Positions 8,647 to 19,587 of a stretch of DNA of 64,000 bases are shown piece after piece; the first letter of the stretch is position 1, and every line of letters starts with the position of its first letter. The position numbers and the translations under genes were made by a program. The DNA is from Candidatus Methylomirabilota bacterium (GTDB taxonomy: Bacteria > Methylomirabilota > Methylomirabilia > Methylomirabilales > Methylomirabilaceae). The stretch covers positions 548,577 to 612,576 of the forward strand of contig PQAM01000010.1 in the NCBI GenBank assembly GCA_003104975.1, written 5' to 3'. The notes under the pieces were generated by a model. That model ran no database searches. It saw only the letters and a list, made by a program, of their open reading frames with translations, and was not told the DNA's origin.

Positions 8647-9129
8647 ATGCAGAACGGGAAGCGCGGAAAGCAATCTCTGGTTCCGACCCTGCTGCTGATG
8701 GTGTTCGGGATATGGGTATCTGTTGCGAATGCCGGGAGCGTGGAGGAGCAGACGCTTCGGTTGGCGGCAGAGTTGCGTTGTCCCGTCTGCCAGAATCTCT
8801 CGGTGGCCGACTCGCCGTCGGAGATGGCGACCCAGATGCGAGAGGTGATCCACGAGAAGTTAAAGAACGGCGAGAGTCCGGAGCAGATTCGCGATTATTT
8901 TGTCAGTCGTTACGGGGAGTGGATCCTGTTGTCGCCCGCGCGCCAGGGGTTCAACTGGCTGGCCTGGCTGCTGCCGTTTGTCGCCATCGTCGGCGGGTTT
9001 GGGATCGTTGTGCTGACCATCTCCCGCTCAATCCGGAGAGGCCGTCAGTCGCATGGCGAACCGCCCCCTCCTTCCGATCCGCGATATGCCGGCCGACTCG
9101 AATCGGAACTCAAGGAGTGGGAACGATGA
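8647..9129 (+). CDS. ccmH: Cytochrome c maturation protein CcmH (CycL type)
   Basis: CcmH is a thiol-redox component that delivers apocytochrome c to the CcmF lyase. The product has a signal peptide ending near NAGS, the family motif RCPVCQNLSVADS with the redox CxxC, and a C-terminal membrane helix (about residues 105-125). It is 160 residues, the short single-domain form without the TPR half found in fused CcmH. A separate CcmI-like gene follows after a repeat array. Confidence 0.95.
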   Translation: MQNGKRGKQSLVPTLLLMVFGIWVSVANAGSVEEQTLRLAAELRCPVCQNLSVADSPSEMATQMREVIHEKLKNGESPEQIRDYFVSRYGEWILLSPARQGFNWLAWLLPFVAIVGGFGIVVLTISRSIRRGRQSHGEPPPPSDPRYAGRLESELKEWER

Positions 9130-9135
9130 AAGAAC

Positions 9136-9240
9136 GTTCACCGTTCACCGTTCAAGGTTCAATGTGCAACGTGTACCGTGCAACGTTCAACGTCGAACGG
9201 TCCAATCTTGAACCTTGAACTGTACCACCTTGAGCGTTGA
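9136..9240. repeat. GTTCANN heptamer array of about twelve units between ccmH and ccmI-like gene
   Basis: From 9136 the sequence runs in strict steps of seven: GTTCACC twice, GTTCAAG, GTTCAAT, GTGCAAC, GTGTACC, GTGCAAC, GTTCAAC, GTCGAAC and further diverged units to about 9219. The last part (TTGAACCTTGAAC) is the reverse complement of the unit, so the array ends in an inverted arm. It fills the gap before the next gene. Confidence 0.88.
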
Positions 9241-9249
9241 ACTCCCATT

Positions 9250-9567
9250 ATGGTTATTTTAATTATCATCCTACTGTTCTTACTTGCCCTTTTGCCGGTG
9301 CTTATTCCGTTCTTCAAATCGCGTGCCGTTGCGGTCGAGGTGGAGTCGGCCGATCTGCAGGAACTCCTGGACGAGAAGCAGATGATCTACGCCGCCATCA
9401 AGGAGCTCGATTTCGACCGCCAAGCAGGGAAGCTCAGCCTGGAAGACTATGAGCAGGCGCGTCACAGCTATGAACTGAGAGCGATCGCCATCCTTCAAGC
9501 AATCGACCGAGTGGGTGGCCGACAGGACGATCAAAAGACACAGTCACCCAGGAAACGTCGTCGATGA
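9250..9567 (+). CDS. Short CcmI-like membrane protein
   Basis: The 105-residue product starts with one strongly hydrophobic helix (residues 2-22). A helical, charged segment follows containing LLDEKQMIYAAIKELDFDRQAGKLSLEDYEQ. That segment resembles the N-terminal part of CcmI, the apocytochrome chaperone partner of CcmH, but no TPR domain is present. Position directly after ccmH supports a cytochrome c maturation role. The stop overlaps the mqnE ATG at 9564. The assignment is by pattern and context only. Confidence 0.7.
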   Translation: MVILIIILLFLLALLPVLIPFFKSRAVAVEVESADLQELLDEKQMIYAAIKELDFDRQAGKLSLEDYEQARHSYELRAIAILQAIDRVGGRQDDQKTQSPRKRRR

Positions 9568-10673
9568 GTCGTCTGATGGAGTCCCGGCTGGCGGCCTCCG
9601 ATCTGGACAAGATCTATCTGAAGATCCGGGACGGCGTTCGCCTGGACATCTCTGACGGATTGGCCCTCTATCGGACGCCTGATCTGACCTCGGTGGGATT
9701 TCTGGCCAACCTGGTCCGGGAGCGGCTGAGCGGCAACCTCACCTATTTCGTTCGCAACCTCCATATCAATTATACGAATATCTGTAACAAGGGATGCAAG
9801 TTCTGCTCGTTTTATGCGACAGCCGGCGACCCGCGCGCGTATACGCTGAGCATCGAAGAGATTCGGGATCAGATCCGGAAACACGCGGATGTTGCGATTC
9901 GAGAGATCCACATCGTGGCGGGGATCAACCCGAGGCTTCCGTACCAGTACTATCTCGATCTCGTGAAGGCCGTCAAAGCTGCGAGACCGGGCGTTCAGGT
10001 TAAGGCCTTTACGATGATCGAGCTGGCACAGATCCAGCGTGTGGCCGGTAGGTCGATGACGGAGATGCTGACCGATCTGAAGGAGGCCGGACTCGATTGT
10101 TGTCCGGGCGGCGGGGCAGAGGTATTCAGCGACCGCGTCCACGAAGAGCTGTTCCGGGCCAAGCTGGACAACGAGGGGTGGTTCGACGTCACCAGGGCCG
10201 TACATCGGGCCGGGATTCCATCGAACGTGACGATGCTCTACGGCCACATCGAAACCATCGAGGAAAAGGTGGCGCACCTGCTGCATATTCGCGAGCTGCA
10301 GGATGAAACCGGCGGCTTCATGTGCTTCGTCCCGCTGGCGTTCGATCCGACCGGCACCGAGCTCAGCCATCTGCCGACCACGACCGGGTATGCCAACCTG
10401 CGGGAGATTGCGATCGCTCGGCTGCTTCTGGACAATATCCCTCACGTGAAGGCGTTCTGGATCATGACCACCCCGGCGGTGGCACAGCTCGCGCTCTGGT
10501 ACGGCGCGGACGACCTTGATGGGACGGTGACGCACTATGAGATTACCCATGCGCTGGGGGATAACTCCCACCATCAGGAACTTCGCCATGACCAGTTGCT
10601 CACCATGATCCGTGAAACAGGCCGGCAGCCGGTCGAGCGCGATGCGCTCTACAACCGTGTTTCTATAAGCTAA
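9564..10673 (+). CDS. mqnE: Aminofutalosine synthase, radical SAM
   Basis: MqnE makes aminodeoxyfutalosine from SAM and the product of MqnA in the futalosine route to menaquinone. The radical SAM cluster motif CNKGCKFCSFY (near residue 75) follows the family-typical NLHINYTNI. Further conserved pieces are CPGGGAEVFS and MLYGHIETIEEKV, and the length of 369 fits. MqnE rather than MqnC is chosen because of CNKGCKFC and the RNLHINYTN context; the other homologue at 11194 carries the MqnC pattern. The ATG overlaps the upstream gene by four bases, so it may be co-transcribed with ccm. Confidence 0.9.
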   Translation: MSRLMESRLAASDLDKIYLKIRDGVRLDISDGLALYRTPDLTSVGFLANLVRERLSGNLTYFVRNLHINYTNICNKGCKFCSFYATAGDPRAYTLSIEEIRDQIRKHADVAIREIHIVAGINPRLPYQYYLDLVKAVKAARPGVQVKAFTMIELAQIQRVAGRSMTEMLTDLKEAGLDCCPGGGAEVFSDRVHEELFRAKLDNEGWFDVTRAVHRAGIPSNVTMLYGHIETIEEKVAHLLHIRELQDETGGFMCFVPLAFDPTGTELSHLPTTTGYANLREIAIARLLLDNIPHVKAFWIMTTPAVAQLALWYGADDLDGTVTHYEITHALGDNSHHQELRHDQLLTMIRETGRQPVERDALYNRVSIS

Positions 10674-10676
10674 GAG

Positions 10677-10916
10677 ATGAGTCCGACGATCTTTCGGGAG
10701 AAAGGCTATCGGTTCTTTTTCTTCTCGCGCGAGGAACCACGGATGCATGTGCATGCGATTTGTGCGGATGGTGAGGCGAAGTACTGGCTGGAACCGGAGA
10801 TCGAGTTGGGCAAGAATCATCGCCTCTCTCATGCTCAGTTAAAGGAGATCGAACAGCTAATCGGGGCGCATCACGATGAGATCCAAACCGCTTGGAAAAA
10901 GCACTTCACCCGTTGA
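10677..10916 (+). CDS. DUF4160-family small protein
   Basis: The 79-residue product has the DUF4160 pattern: SPTIFREKGYRFFFFSREEP near the start, then RMHVHAICADGEAKYWLEP and a C-terminal helix with HHDEIQTAWKKHF. Proteins of this family are commonly encoded next to DUF2442 proteins, as here. A toxin-antitoxin-like role is sometimes suggested but not established. The gene lies between the two menaquinone genes, four bases after mqnE, and overlaps the next gene by 41 bases in another frame. Confidence 0.8.
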   Translation: MSPTIFREKGYRFFFFSREEPRMHVHAICADGEAKYWLEPEIELGKNHRLSHAQLKEIEQLIGAHHDEIQTAWKKHFTR

Positions 10917-11136
10917 GGTTACAAACATTTCCAGCCACGGGATATGGCTTCTGACCCCGGAGAGAGAACTGTTTTTATCCTATGAGGACTTCCCGTGGTT
11001 CAAAGATGCCCCTATTGGCAAGGTCCTTACTGTTGAGGAACCGATGCTCGGCCATTTCTACTGGCCGGATCTGGATATCGATCTTACGATCGAGATGATA
11101 GACCACCCGGATCGATTTCCATTGAAGGCGAAGTGA
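10876..11136 (+). CDS. DUF2442-family small protein
   Basis: The 86-residue product contains a DUF2442-like core: VEVTNISSHGIWLLTPERE, LSYEDFPWFKDAP and FYWPDLDIDLTIEMI. It overlaps the DUF4160 gene by 41 bases, which is typical of this pair. An alternative shorter start inside the overlap is possible, so the exact N-terminus is uncertain. No function can be assigned from the sequence. Confidence 0.78.
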   Translation: MRSKPLGKSTSPVEVTNISSHGIWLLTPERELFLSYEDFPWFKDAPIGKVLTVEEPMLGHFYWPDLDIDLTIEMIDHPDRFPLKAK

Positions 11137-11193
11137 CGAAGGACAGACGATTCGGACGGATCTTAGAGACAATGCATGTGAGACGCGTACGGC

Positions 11194-12267
11194 ATGACTG
11201 AGTGGAACAGAAAAATCGAGGCGATCGGGGAGAAGGTTGAGGCGGGGGAGCGGCTGACCTTCGATGAGGGGGTCGAGCTGTTCGAGCGGGCGACACTGCT
11301 CGAGCTATCCGCCATGGCCGATTGCGTGCGCCGGCGCCTGCATCCCGATCCGGTCGTAACCTATGTCATCGGCCGCACCATCAACTATACCAACATCTGC
11401 TGGGTCCAATGTGCGTTCTGCGCGTTCTACCGGCTGCCGACCTCTCCGGAAGGTTATCTCCTGTCTAAGGATGAAATCTTTCAGAAGATTGAGGAACTGA
11501 TCGAACTGGACGGGACAGAGGTCCTGCTTCAAGGGGGGTTGAATCCCAGTCTGAAGATCGACTACTACGAGGATCTGTTCGCCTCCATTAAGGCCCGCTA
11601 TTCGGTCGATCTGCACGCGTTATCAACGGTTGAGATCAGTTATATTTCAAATAGTTCCAAACTATCCATCATGGAGATCTTGAAGCGACTCAAGGCGGCC
11701 GGTCTCGACTCGATCCCTGGAGCCGGCGCCGAGCTGTTAGTTGATGAGGTGAGGCAGCGTGTGTCGCCGCTGAAAGAGAGCGCATCCGATTGGCTGAACG
11801 TGATGCGGACCGCCCACGAACTTGGGATACCCAGCACGGCGACGATGATGTATGGGGTAGGCGAGGCGCTGGCCCAGCGGGTCGAACACCTCATGAAGAT
11901 TCGAGACCTGCAAGATCATACCGGTGGTTTTACGGCCTTTATCCCATGGAGCTACCAACCAAACGGTGATGCATTCGGAGGTTATGCCGGCAGCGGCTAC
12001 GGCTATCTTCGGACCGTCGCCGTTTCGAGGATTGTGCTGGACAATGTCAAGCATATCCAGGCCGCCTGGCTGACGATGGGTCCCAAGGTGGGGCAGCTTT
12101 CGTTACAATATGGGGTCGATGATTTCGGCAGCACCGTCCTCGAGGAGAATGTGGTGAGGACGCATGCAACGCGGCAACTGATGTCTTTCGAAGAGATTCG
12201 ACGCAACGTACGGGATGCCGGCTTTGTGCCAACGCGCCGCACGACACGGTATCAGCTTCTGGAGTAG
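11194..12267 (+). CDS. mqnC: Cyclic dehypoxanthinyl futalosine synthase, radical SAM
   Basis: MqnC cyclises dehypoxanthine futalosine in the futalosine menaquinone pathway. The sequence shows RTINYTNICWVQCAFCAFYR with the radical SAM cysteines in CWVQCAFC, then LLQGGLNPSL, IPGAGAELL and MMYGVGEALAQRVEHL, all typical of MqnC. Its 357 residues match the family. It is paralogous to MqnE at 9564 and separated from it by the DUF4160/DUF2442 pair. MqnA, MqnB and MqnD are not in the window. Confidence 0.92.
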   Translation: MTEWNRKIEAIGEKVEAGERLTFDEGVELFERATLLELSAMADCVRRRLHPDPVVTYVIGRTINYTNICWVQCAFCAFYRLPTSPEGYLLSKDEIFQKIEELIELDGTEVLLQGGLNPSLKIDYYEDLFASIKARYSVDLHALSTVEISYISNSSKLSIMEILKRLKAAGLDSIPGAGAELLVDEVRQRVSPLKESASDWLNVMRTAHELGIPSTATMMYGVGEALAQRVEHLMKIRDLQDHTGGFTAFIPWSYQPNGDAFGGYAGSGYGYLRTVAVSRIVLDNVKHIQAAWLTMGPKVGQLSLQYGVDDFGSTVLEENVVRTHATRQLMSFEEIRRNVRDAGFVPTRRTTRYQLLE

Positions 12268-12323
12268 TTCCTGGTCGTGAGTCTGGTACTTATCTCGCTG
12301 TAACGAATGACCGTTCCGTCGGC

Positions 12324-12968
12324 ATGGTAACTGTAAAGAGCGGCATAGGGATGATCAGTCGAATCGCGCTCGGCCAAGGGCTGAGCTTGAGCGATCTGTG
12401 GCAAAGACTTCGCCAGGTCTTGAAAGGGCGGTACATCGAGATCTGGAGCGATGTCTTCGAGCCGGGGATCTTCTGGATTGCGGCCGAGGCACGGCACGCC
12501 CTGGAAGAGGTCGGAATCACGTTTACGGTTTTGGCCGAGATCTCAAGCGATCGCATTCCAATCTACTACCCCCGCCATCTACAGCCAGGTCTCAAGGACC
12601 TGCCGAGTGAGGATTCGGTCAGGGCGCGCGTACTGGCGGGCCATGGTATTGGCGTGGTACTGTGCTTCATCGGTGATGGGCAGCGGATGCCGCCCGAGGA
12701 ACCGATTGGTGTTCAGGACGCACTCTTTTACCTGAGCAGGCCCGGGGCGGGGTATTATTATCTGTGGAGGCTCTTTCGTTCGAAGGAAGAAGCCGAGCAC
12801 CATGTTGCCCAGACGCTCAAGGATGATGAGGATGCGAGGGAGTGGGCAGCCTCTCTCCCGGTGACGGTGTATAGCGAGTTGCTGCGGCAAACAGAGAAGG
12901 GGAATGAGCCTCACGTCGGACGTGACATCTGGAAGACCGGCGAGACAAAGACAGACCGCAGGGATTGA
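12324..12968 (+). CDS. Hypothetical protein
   Basis: I do not recognise this 214-residue protein. It has no clear signal peptide or membrane segment. Features are GRYIEIWSDVFEPGIFWIAAEA, a GHGIGVVLCFIGDG stretch and a charged, Glu/Lys-rich C-terminal third. It starts about 56 bases after mqnC and ends two bases before the rtcB ATG, so it is probably co-transcribed with both. A later ATG at 12351 is an alternative start. The consistent codon use and tight spacing suggest a real gene. Confidence 0.65.
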   Translation: MVTVKSGIGMISRIALGQGLSLSDLWQRLRQVLKGRYIEIWSDVFEPGIFWIAAEARHALEEVGITFTVLAEISSDRIPIYYPRHLQPGLKDLPSEDSVRARVLAGHGIGVVLCFIGDGQRMPPEEPIGVQDALFYLSRPGAGYYYLWRLFRSKEEAEHHVAQTLKDDEDAREWAASLPVTVYSELLRQTEKGNEPHVGRDIWKTGETKTDRRD

Positions 12969-12970
12969 AT

Positions 12971-14413
12971 ATGGGTACGGTCGTACAGAAACTCGACGAC
13001 TATCGATGGCTGCTCCCGCAGGACTATAAACCCGGGATGCGGGTTCCCGGGATCATCTACGCCGATGAGGCCCTGATGGAGGCCATCATGAAGGACCTCT
13101 CTCTGGAACAGGTGGCGAACGGCGCCTTCCTGCCGGGGATCGTCAAGGCCTCCTTTGCCATGCCCGACATTCACCAGGGGTACGGCCTGCCGGTCGGCGG
13201 TGTAGTGGCGACCAACATCAGGGATGGCGTCCTCTCCCCCGGCGCCGTCGGCTACGACATCAACTGCGGGGTCCGCCTGCTTCGAACCGAGTTGACACAG
13301 GCGGATGTGCAACCGAGGCTGAAGGAACTGGTTGTGGCCCTGTTTCGTGAGATTCCGACAGGGGTCGGCTCGCGGGGCCGGATCCGCTTAAGCCAGAAAG
13401 CGGCGGAGGAGCCGCTGCTGAAAGGTGCGGCGTGGGCCGTGAAGCAGGGGTACGGCGAGTCGGCGGATCTCGCGCACATCGAATCCGGCGGGTGTCTTTC
13501 GGATGCCGATCCGGAGGCGGTGAGCCATAAGGCGTTTGAGCGGGGGAGCAGCCAGCTCGGGACGCTGGGTTCAGGCAATCATTTCCTGGAGGTACAGAGC
13601 GTCGCCGAGATCTACGATCCTCATGCTGCCGGAGTCCTCGGTCTGTTCGAGGGGCAGGTAACGATACTGATCCACACCGGCTCCAGGGGCCTGGGCCATC
13701 AGGTCTGCACCGACTATCTGGTCGAGATGGAGCGGGCCATTGTCAAGTACGGGATCGAACTGCCGGATCGGCAGCTCGCCTGCACCCCATGGAATTCACC
13801 CGAGGCCAAGGCGTATCTGGGCGCGATGCGGGCCGCCGCCAACTTCGCCTGGACGAATCGGCAGTGTCTGGCGCATTGGACGAAGGAGGTGTTGCTGAGG
13901 GTCTTAAACATCTCTCCCAGGACATTGGGGCTCGCAACGGTCTATGACGTGGCCCATAATATCGTCAAGGTCGAGGAGCACGAGGTAGAGGGCAAACGGA
14001 TGAAGCTGGCGGTCCACCGCAAGGGCGCGACCCGGGCCTTCCCGCCCGGACATCCCGAGTTGCCCGCCCACTACCAGGCAATCGGCCAGCCTGTGCTGAT
14101 CCCTGGCGATATGGGTCGCGCCTCATTTGTCCTGGTCGGCACGGGCGCCATGCAGCAGACCTTCGGGAGCACCTGCCACGGTGCCGGACGGGTGATGAGC
14201 CGACATGCGGCGATTCGAGCGGCGAAGGGCAGGGCCATCCATCGCGAGTTGGAGGACCAGGGGATTATCGTGAAGGCATCGGGACGAGAGTCGCTGGCCG
14301 AGGAGATGCCTGAGGCCTATAAGGACGCCATGCAGGTCGTGACGGTTGTGCACCGTGCGGGCCTCTCCAGGATGGTGGCGCGCCTCCGCCCCATGGGCGT
14401 CATCAAGGGATAA
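12971..14413 (+). CDS. rtcB: RNA-splicing/repair ligase RtcB
   Basis: RtcB joins RNA 2',3'-cyclic phosphate (or 3'-phosphate) and 5'-OH ends using GTP and manganese. The 480-residue product carries MPDIHQGYGLPVGGV, the metal-binding VGYDINCGVRLL, LGSGNHFLEVQ, HTGSRGLGHQV and the C-terminal TCHGAGRVMSR with the His that is guanylylated in the family. The ATG at 12971 is preferred over a TTG at 12965. No archease or RNA cyclase gene accompanies it here, and the tRNA gene in the window has no intron. An RNA-repair role is likely. Confidence 0.93.
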   Translation: MGTVVQKLDDYRWLLPQDYKPGMRVPGIIYADEALMEAIMKDLSLEQVANGAFLPGIVKASFAMPDIHQGYGLPVGGVVATNIRDGVLSPGAVGYDINCGVRLLRTELTQADVQPRLKELVVALFREIPTGVGSRGRIRLSQKAAEEPLLKGAAWAVKQGYGESADLAHIESGGCLSDADPEAVSHKAFERGSSQLGTLGSGNHFLEVQSVAEIYDPHAAGVLGLFEGQVTILIHTGSRGLGHQVCTDYLVEMERAIVKYGIELPDRQLACTPWNSPEAKAYLGAMRAAANFAWTNRQCLAHWTKEVLLRVLNISPRTLGLATVYDVAHNIVKVEEHEVEGKRMKLAVHRKGATRAFPPGHPELPAHYQAIGQPVLIPGDMGRASFVLVGTGAMQQTFGSTCHGAGRVMSRHAAIRAAKGRAIHRELEDQGIIVKASGRESLAEEMPEAYKDAMQVVTVVHRAGLSRMVARLRPMGVIKG

Positions 14414-14421
14414 GAGCCCCA

Positions 14422-14489
14422 ACGCAACAGACGCAACGATGCAACCAACGCAACAGACGCTATAGACGCGATCGACACGAAAGACGCAC
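14422..14489. repeat. Period-9 ACGCANNAG array upstream of rmuC
   Basis: ACGCA-like cores begin at 14422, 14431, 14439, 14448, 14457, 14466, 14475 and 14484, steps of nine with one eight. The array fills the gap between rtcB and rmuC and runs up to the rmuC ATG. A second array of the same unit lies at the other end of rmuC. Confidence 0.88.
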
Positions 14490-17253
<2,764 letters not shown>

Positions 17254-17277
17254 CCGTTGGAGGAGGACATCACGCAT

Positions 17278-17550
17278 ATGACCAGCACGAAGTCTAAAGG
17301 GCCGACCTTCTGGGGCGGCTGCTACGGTTTCGCCTGGATGGCGCTGATGCTGGTCCTTTTTGCCTGGATGCTGGTGGGCTACGGCGACGTCTGGGGGGTC
17401 AGGGGCGTGCTTGGGGCGACCGCGTTGCTGCCGCTCTCGACGCTGGCCTATCCGGTAATCGCCTGGTACTGCACCGGCGCGTTCCCATGGGTATGGACGC
17501 TCGGGTTGCTGGCCGCGATTGGAATGGGTAAAGTCATTCTGTCGGATTGA
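17278..17550 (+). CDS. Small three-helix membrane protein
   Basis: The 90-residue product has three hydrophobic segments (about residues 15-34, 42-60 and 66-85) and no recognisable motif. The ATG at 17278 lies after a good GGAGGAGG ribosome site at about 17262-17270. It lies 24 bases after thiC and ends just before the M24 peptidase gene, so it is probably part of the same transcript. No function can be assigned; a thiamine-precursor transporter is not supported because it is too small. Confidence 0.75.
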   Translation: MTSTKSKGPTFWGGCYGFAWMALMLVLFAWMLVGYGDVWGVRGVLGATALLPLSTLAYPVIAWYCTGAFPWVWTLGLLAAIGMGKVILSD

Positions 17551-17560
17551 GCAGGTGTCC

Positions 17561-18712
17561 ATGATGAAACAGCCGGGATATGATGCGATCGTGATGGTCG
17601 CCACCAGCGAAATCGACTCGAACCTCTACTATGCAACTCGGTTCGCCGCACCAGATCCGTTTATCTTTGTCCAGACTGAGACAGAAAAGATCGTTGTGAT
17701 GAGCGATCTGGAGATCGATCGGGCCAGGAGTGAGGCAAGGGTCGAGACGGTTCTTTCGTATAGCGCCTATGAGCAGCGAGCGAGACAGAAGGGTGTCGAG
17801 ATACCGTCTTTGCTGGTTGTGCTGGACCTGGTGCTGCGGGATCGTGGTGTGCGCTCCCTGCTGGTCCCCGGTAATTTGGGTATCGAGTATGCCGACGGTC
17901 TGCGGGCCAGAGGTTACGCAATCGCCGTCAAACGCGAACCGTTTTTCGAGATGCGACTGGTGAAGCGCGACGAAGAGGTCGAGGCGATTACCGCGACCCA
18001 GCGCGCGATCGAACAGGCCGTGCATGCGGCCATCTCGGCGATCGGCGCAGCCAGGGTGGGGAATGACGAGCTGCTGTACCTGGACGGCCGGGTGTTGACG
18101 GCCGAGGCGCTGAAGAAGATCATGCACGCAACGTTAATGGAGCACGAGTGTGTGGCGCAACATACCATCGTGGCGCCCGGTCTGCAGGGGGTCGATCCCC
18201 ATCATCATGGACATGGACCTATCAGGGCGCACGAATCGATCGTCATCGACGTCTTCCCGAGATCCGAACAGAGCCGGTACTTCGCCGACATGAGTCGGAC
18301 CGTCGTCAAGGGGAAGGCATCACCCAAGCTTCGGGCGATGTACAAAGCGGTCCTCAATGCCCAGGAACGCGGGATAGAGCTCATCAGGGACGGAGCCGAC
18401 GGGAGCGCCATTCATAGCCAGGTAAATGCCGTCTTGGAAAAGGACGGATTTTATACCGGGATGACAACCGGTCGTATGCAAGGCTTTTTTCACGGGACGG
18501 GTCACGGGATCGGCCTCGATATTCACGAACCTCCTCGTATCAATAAGACGGGCGCCGTTCTGCGAACCGGCCATGTGGTCACCGTTGAACCCGGGCTCTA
18601 CTACCTTGACGCAGGGGCCATTCGAGTTGAAGACCTCGTGGTTGTTACGACAATGGGGTGTCGAAATCTGACCCGCTTTCCAAAGGGGATCGACATGTTT
18701 GAGATCGACTGA
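17561..18712 (+). CDS. M24-family metallopeptidase, Xaa-Pro aminopeptidase-like
   Basis: This is a creatinase-type N-terminal domain (about residues 1-130) followed by a pita-bread catalytic domain. The dimetal ligands are visible: Asp in IDVFPRSEQSRYFADMSRT, His in GTGHGIGLDIHEPP, Glu in TVEPGLYY and Glu in IRVEDLVVV. Such enzymes cleave N-terminal residues before proline, but the exact substrate is unknown. Two ATGs in tandem (17561 and 17564) give the start. The TGA stop overlaps the ATG of the next gene by one base. Confidence 0.9.
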   Translation: MMKQPGYDAIVMVATSEIDSNLYYATRFAAPDPFIFVQTETEKIVVMSDLEIDRARSEARVETVLSYSAYEQRARQKGVEIPSLLVVLDLVLRDRGVRSLLVPGNLGIEYADGLRARGYAIAVKREPFFEMRLVKRDEEVEAITATQRAIEQAVHAAISAIGAARVGNDELLYLDGRVLTAEALKKIMHATLMEHECVAQHTIVAPGLQGVDPHHHGHGPIRAHESIVIDVFPRSEQSRYFADMSRTVVKGKASPKLRAMYKAVLNAQERGIELIRDGADGSAIHSQVNAVLEKDGFYTGMTTGRMQGFFHGTGHGIGLDIHEPPRINKTGAVLRTGHVVTVEPGLYYLDAGAIRVEDLVVVTTMGCRNLTRFPKGIDMFEID

Positions 18713-19488
18713 TGTCGCCTGTAGCGCTTCCGGTATTTCAGACGATCCAGGAAGCGGTCGTCGGCAGTGTGTTCTGCCTGAGCTTTTTGCATTCGCCACC
18801 CATCCGACGAGGCTTTTTCCAGACCTGCGTGCTGGTTCTGCTGAGCGCGCTCGGTGTCATGATCTGGGTTAAGCCAACACCGATCTCGTTCGTATTGTGC
18901 GGGCTGCTCGTCCTGTATGCCGGGGCCTTCTGGATGCCGAACGAGCGGTGGTCGAGGCGGATACTCTGGTTGAGCCTCGCGGTCGGAGGGGTCGGGGCAC
19001 TGATCCCCGCTCTGCCGTCGACTCAGGAATCGGTCGGTGTCGCCGAAACAGTATTCCATATTGCCGGTACCATGACGTCAGCGCTTCTCTTGGGTTCATC
19101 CCTGACCGGTATGTTGCTCGGCCACTATTACCTGAGAGATCCCCGCCTGCCCGTCGCACTGATCCGTCGGCTGGCCATCCTCTTTCTGGCATCTGCGGCG
19201 CTCCAGGCCCTGTTGCTGATCGTCACGCTTGGGTCGCTCCACCTCTTTGGCGGAGCCGAGGGAACAGCGAGGATCGGACTGCTTTCGACCTCCTTTCTGG
19301 CGGAATTTCTGAGCCGTATAGGGGTTGGAATCCTGGGTTCGTTCATCCTGGCGTGCGTGATCTGGGACACCTTGAGCATTCCGAACGTCCAGTCCGCAAC
19401 CGGTTTTCTGTACATCGCGGTTGTGACCAGCTCTATCGGAGAGTTTCTTGGACGATTTTTGCGGTACTCGACGCTCATCCCGTTGTAA
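18712..19488 (+). CDS. Polytopic membrane protein of unknown function
   Basis: The 258-residue protein has about seven or eight hydrophobic segments. The central GHYYLRDPRLPVALIRR loop and a C-terminal GEFLGRFLRY are the most distinctive parts. It is faintly reminiscent of small NrfD/DmsC-like quinone-handling proteins, but no diagnostic residue supports that. The start overlaps the M24 peptidase stop, so the two are translationally coupled. I do not assign a function. Confidence 0.75.
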   Translation: MSPVALPVFQTIQEAVVGSVFCLSFLHSPPIRRGFFQTCVLVLLSALGVMIWVKPTPISFVLCGLLVLYAGAFWMPNERWSRRILWLSLAVGGVGALIPALPSTQESVGVAETVFHIAGTMTSALLLGSSLTGMLLGHYYLRDPRLPVALIRRLAILFLASAALQALLLIVTLGSLHLFGGAEGTARIGLLSTSFLAEFLSRIGVGILGSFILACVIWDTLSIPNVQSATGFLYIAVVTSSIGEFLGRFLRYSTLIPL

Positions 19489-19528
19489 AGCGGACGACTA
19501 TTTCTTTCCGGATCGTGAGGTTTCTTCC

Positions 19529-19557
19529 TTGTAGAGTCGTTTAGGAGGTGCTATATT
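19529..19557 (+). promoter_or_regulatory. Candidate sigma-70 promoter
   Basis: TTGTAG (19529-19534), a 17-base spacer and TATATT (19552-19557) lie 30 bases upstream of the ATG of the small gene at 19588. The gap is A/T-richer than its surroundings. The match is by motif only. Confidence 0.5.
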
Positions 19558-19587
19558 ACAACTAGAATTGATGATGAAGGCGGCGTC

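Noticed and set aside
4706-9240. CRISPR array
   Set aside because: The repeats are 7 bases with no spacers and no cas genes occur in the window.
9531-10832. Long minus-strand open frame antisense to mqnE
   Set aside because: Same cause: high-GC shadow of a well-supported radical SAM gene.
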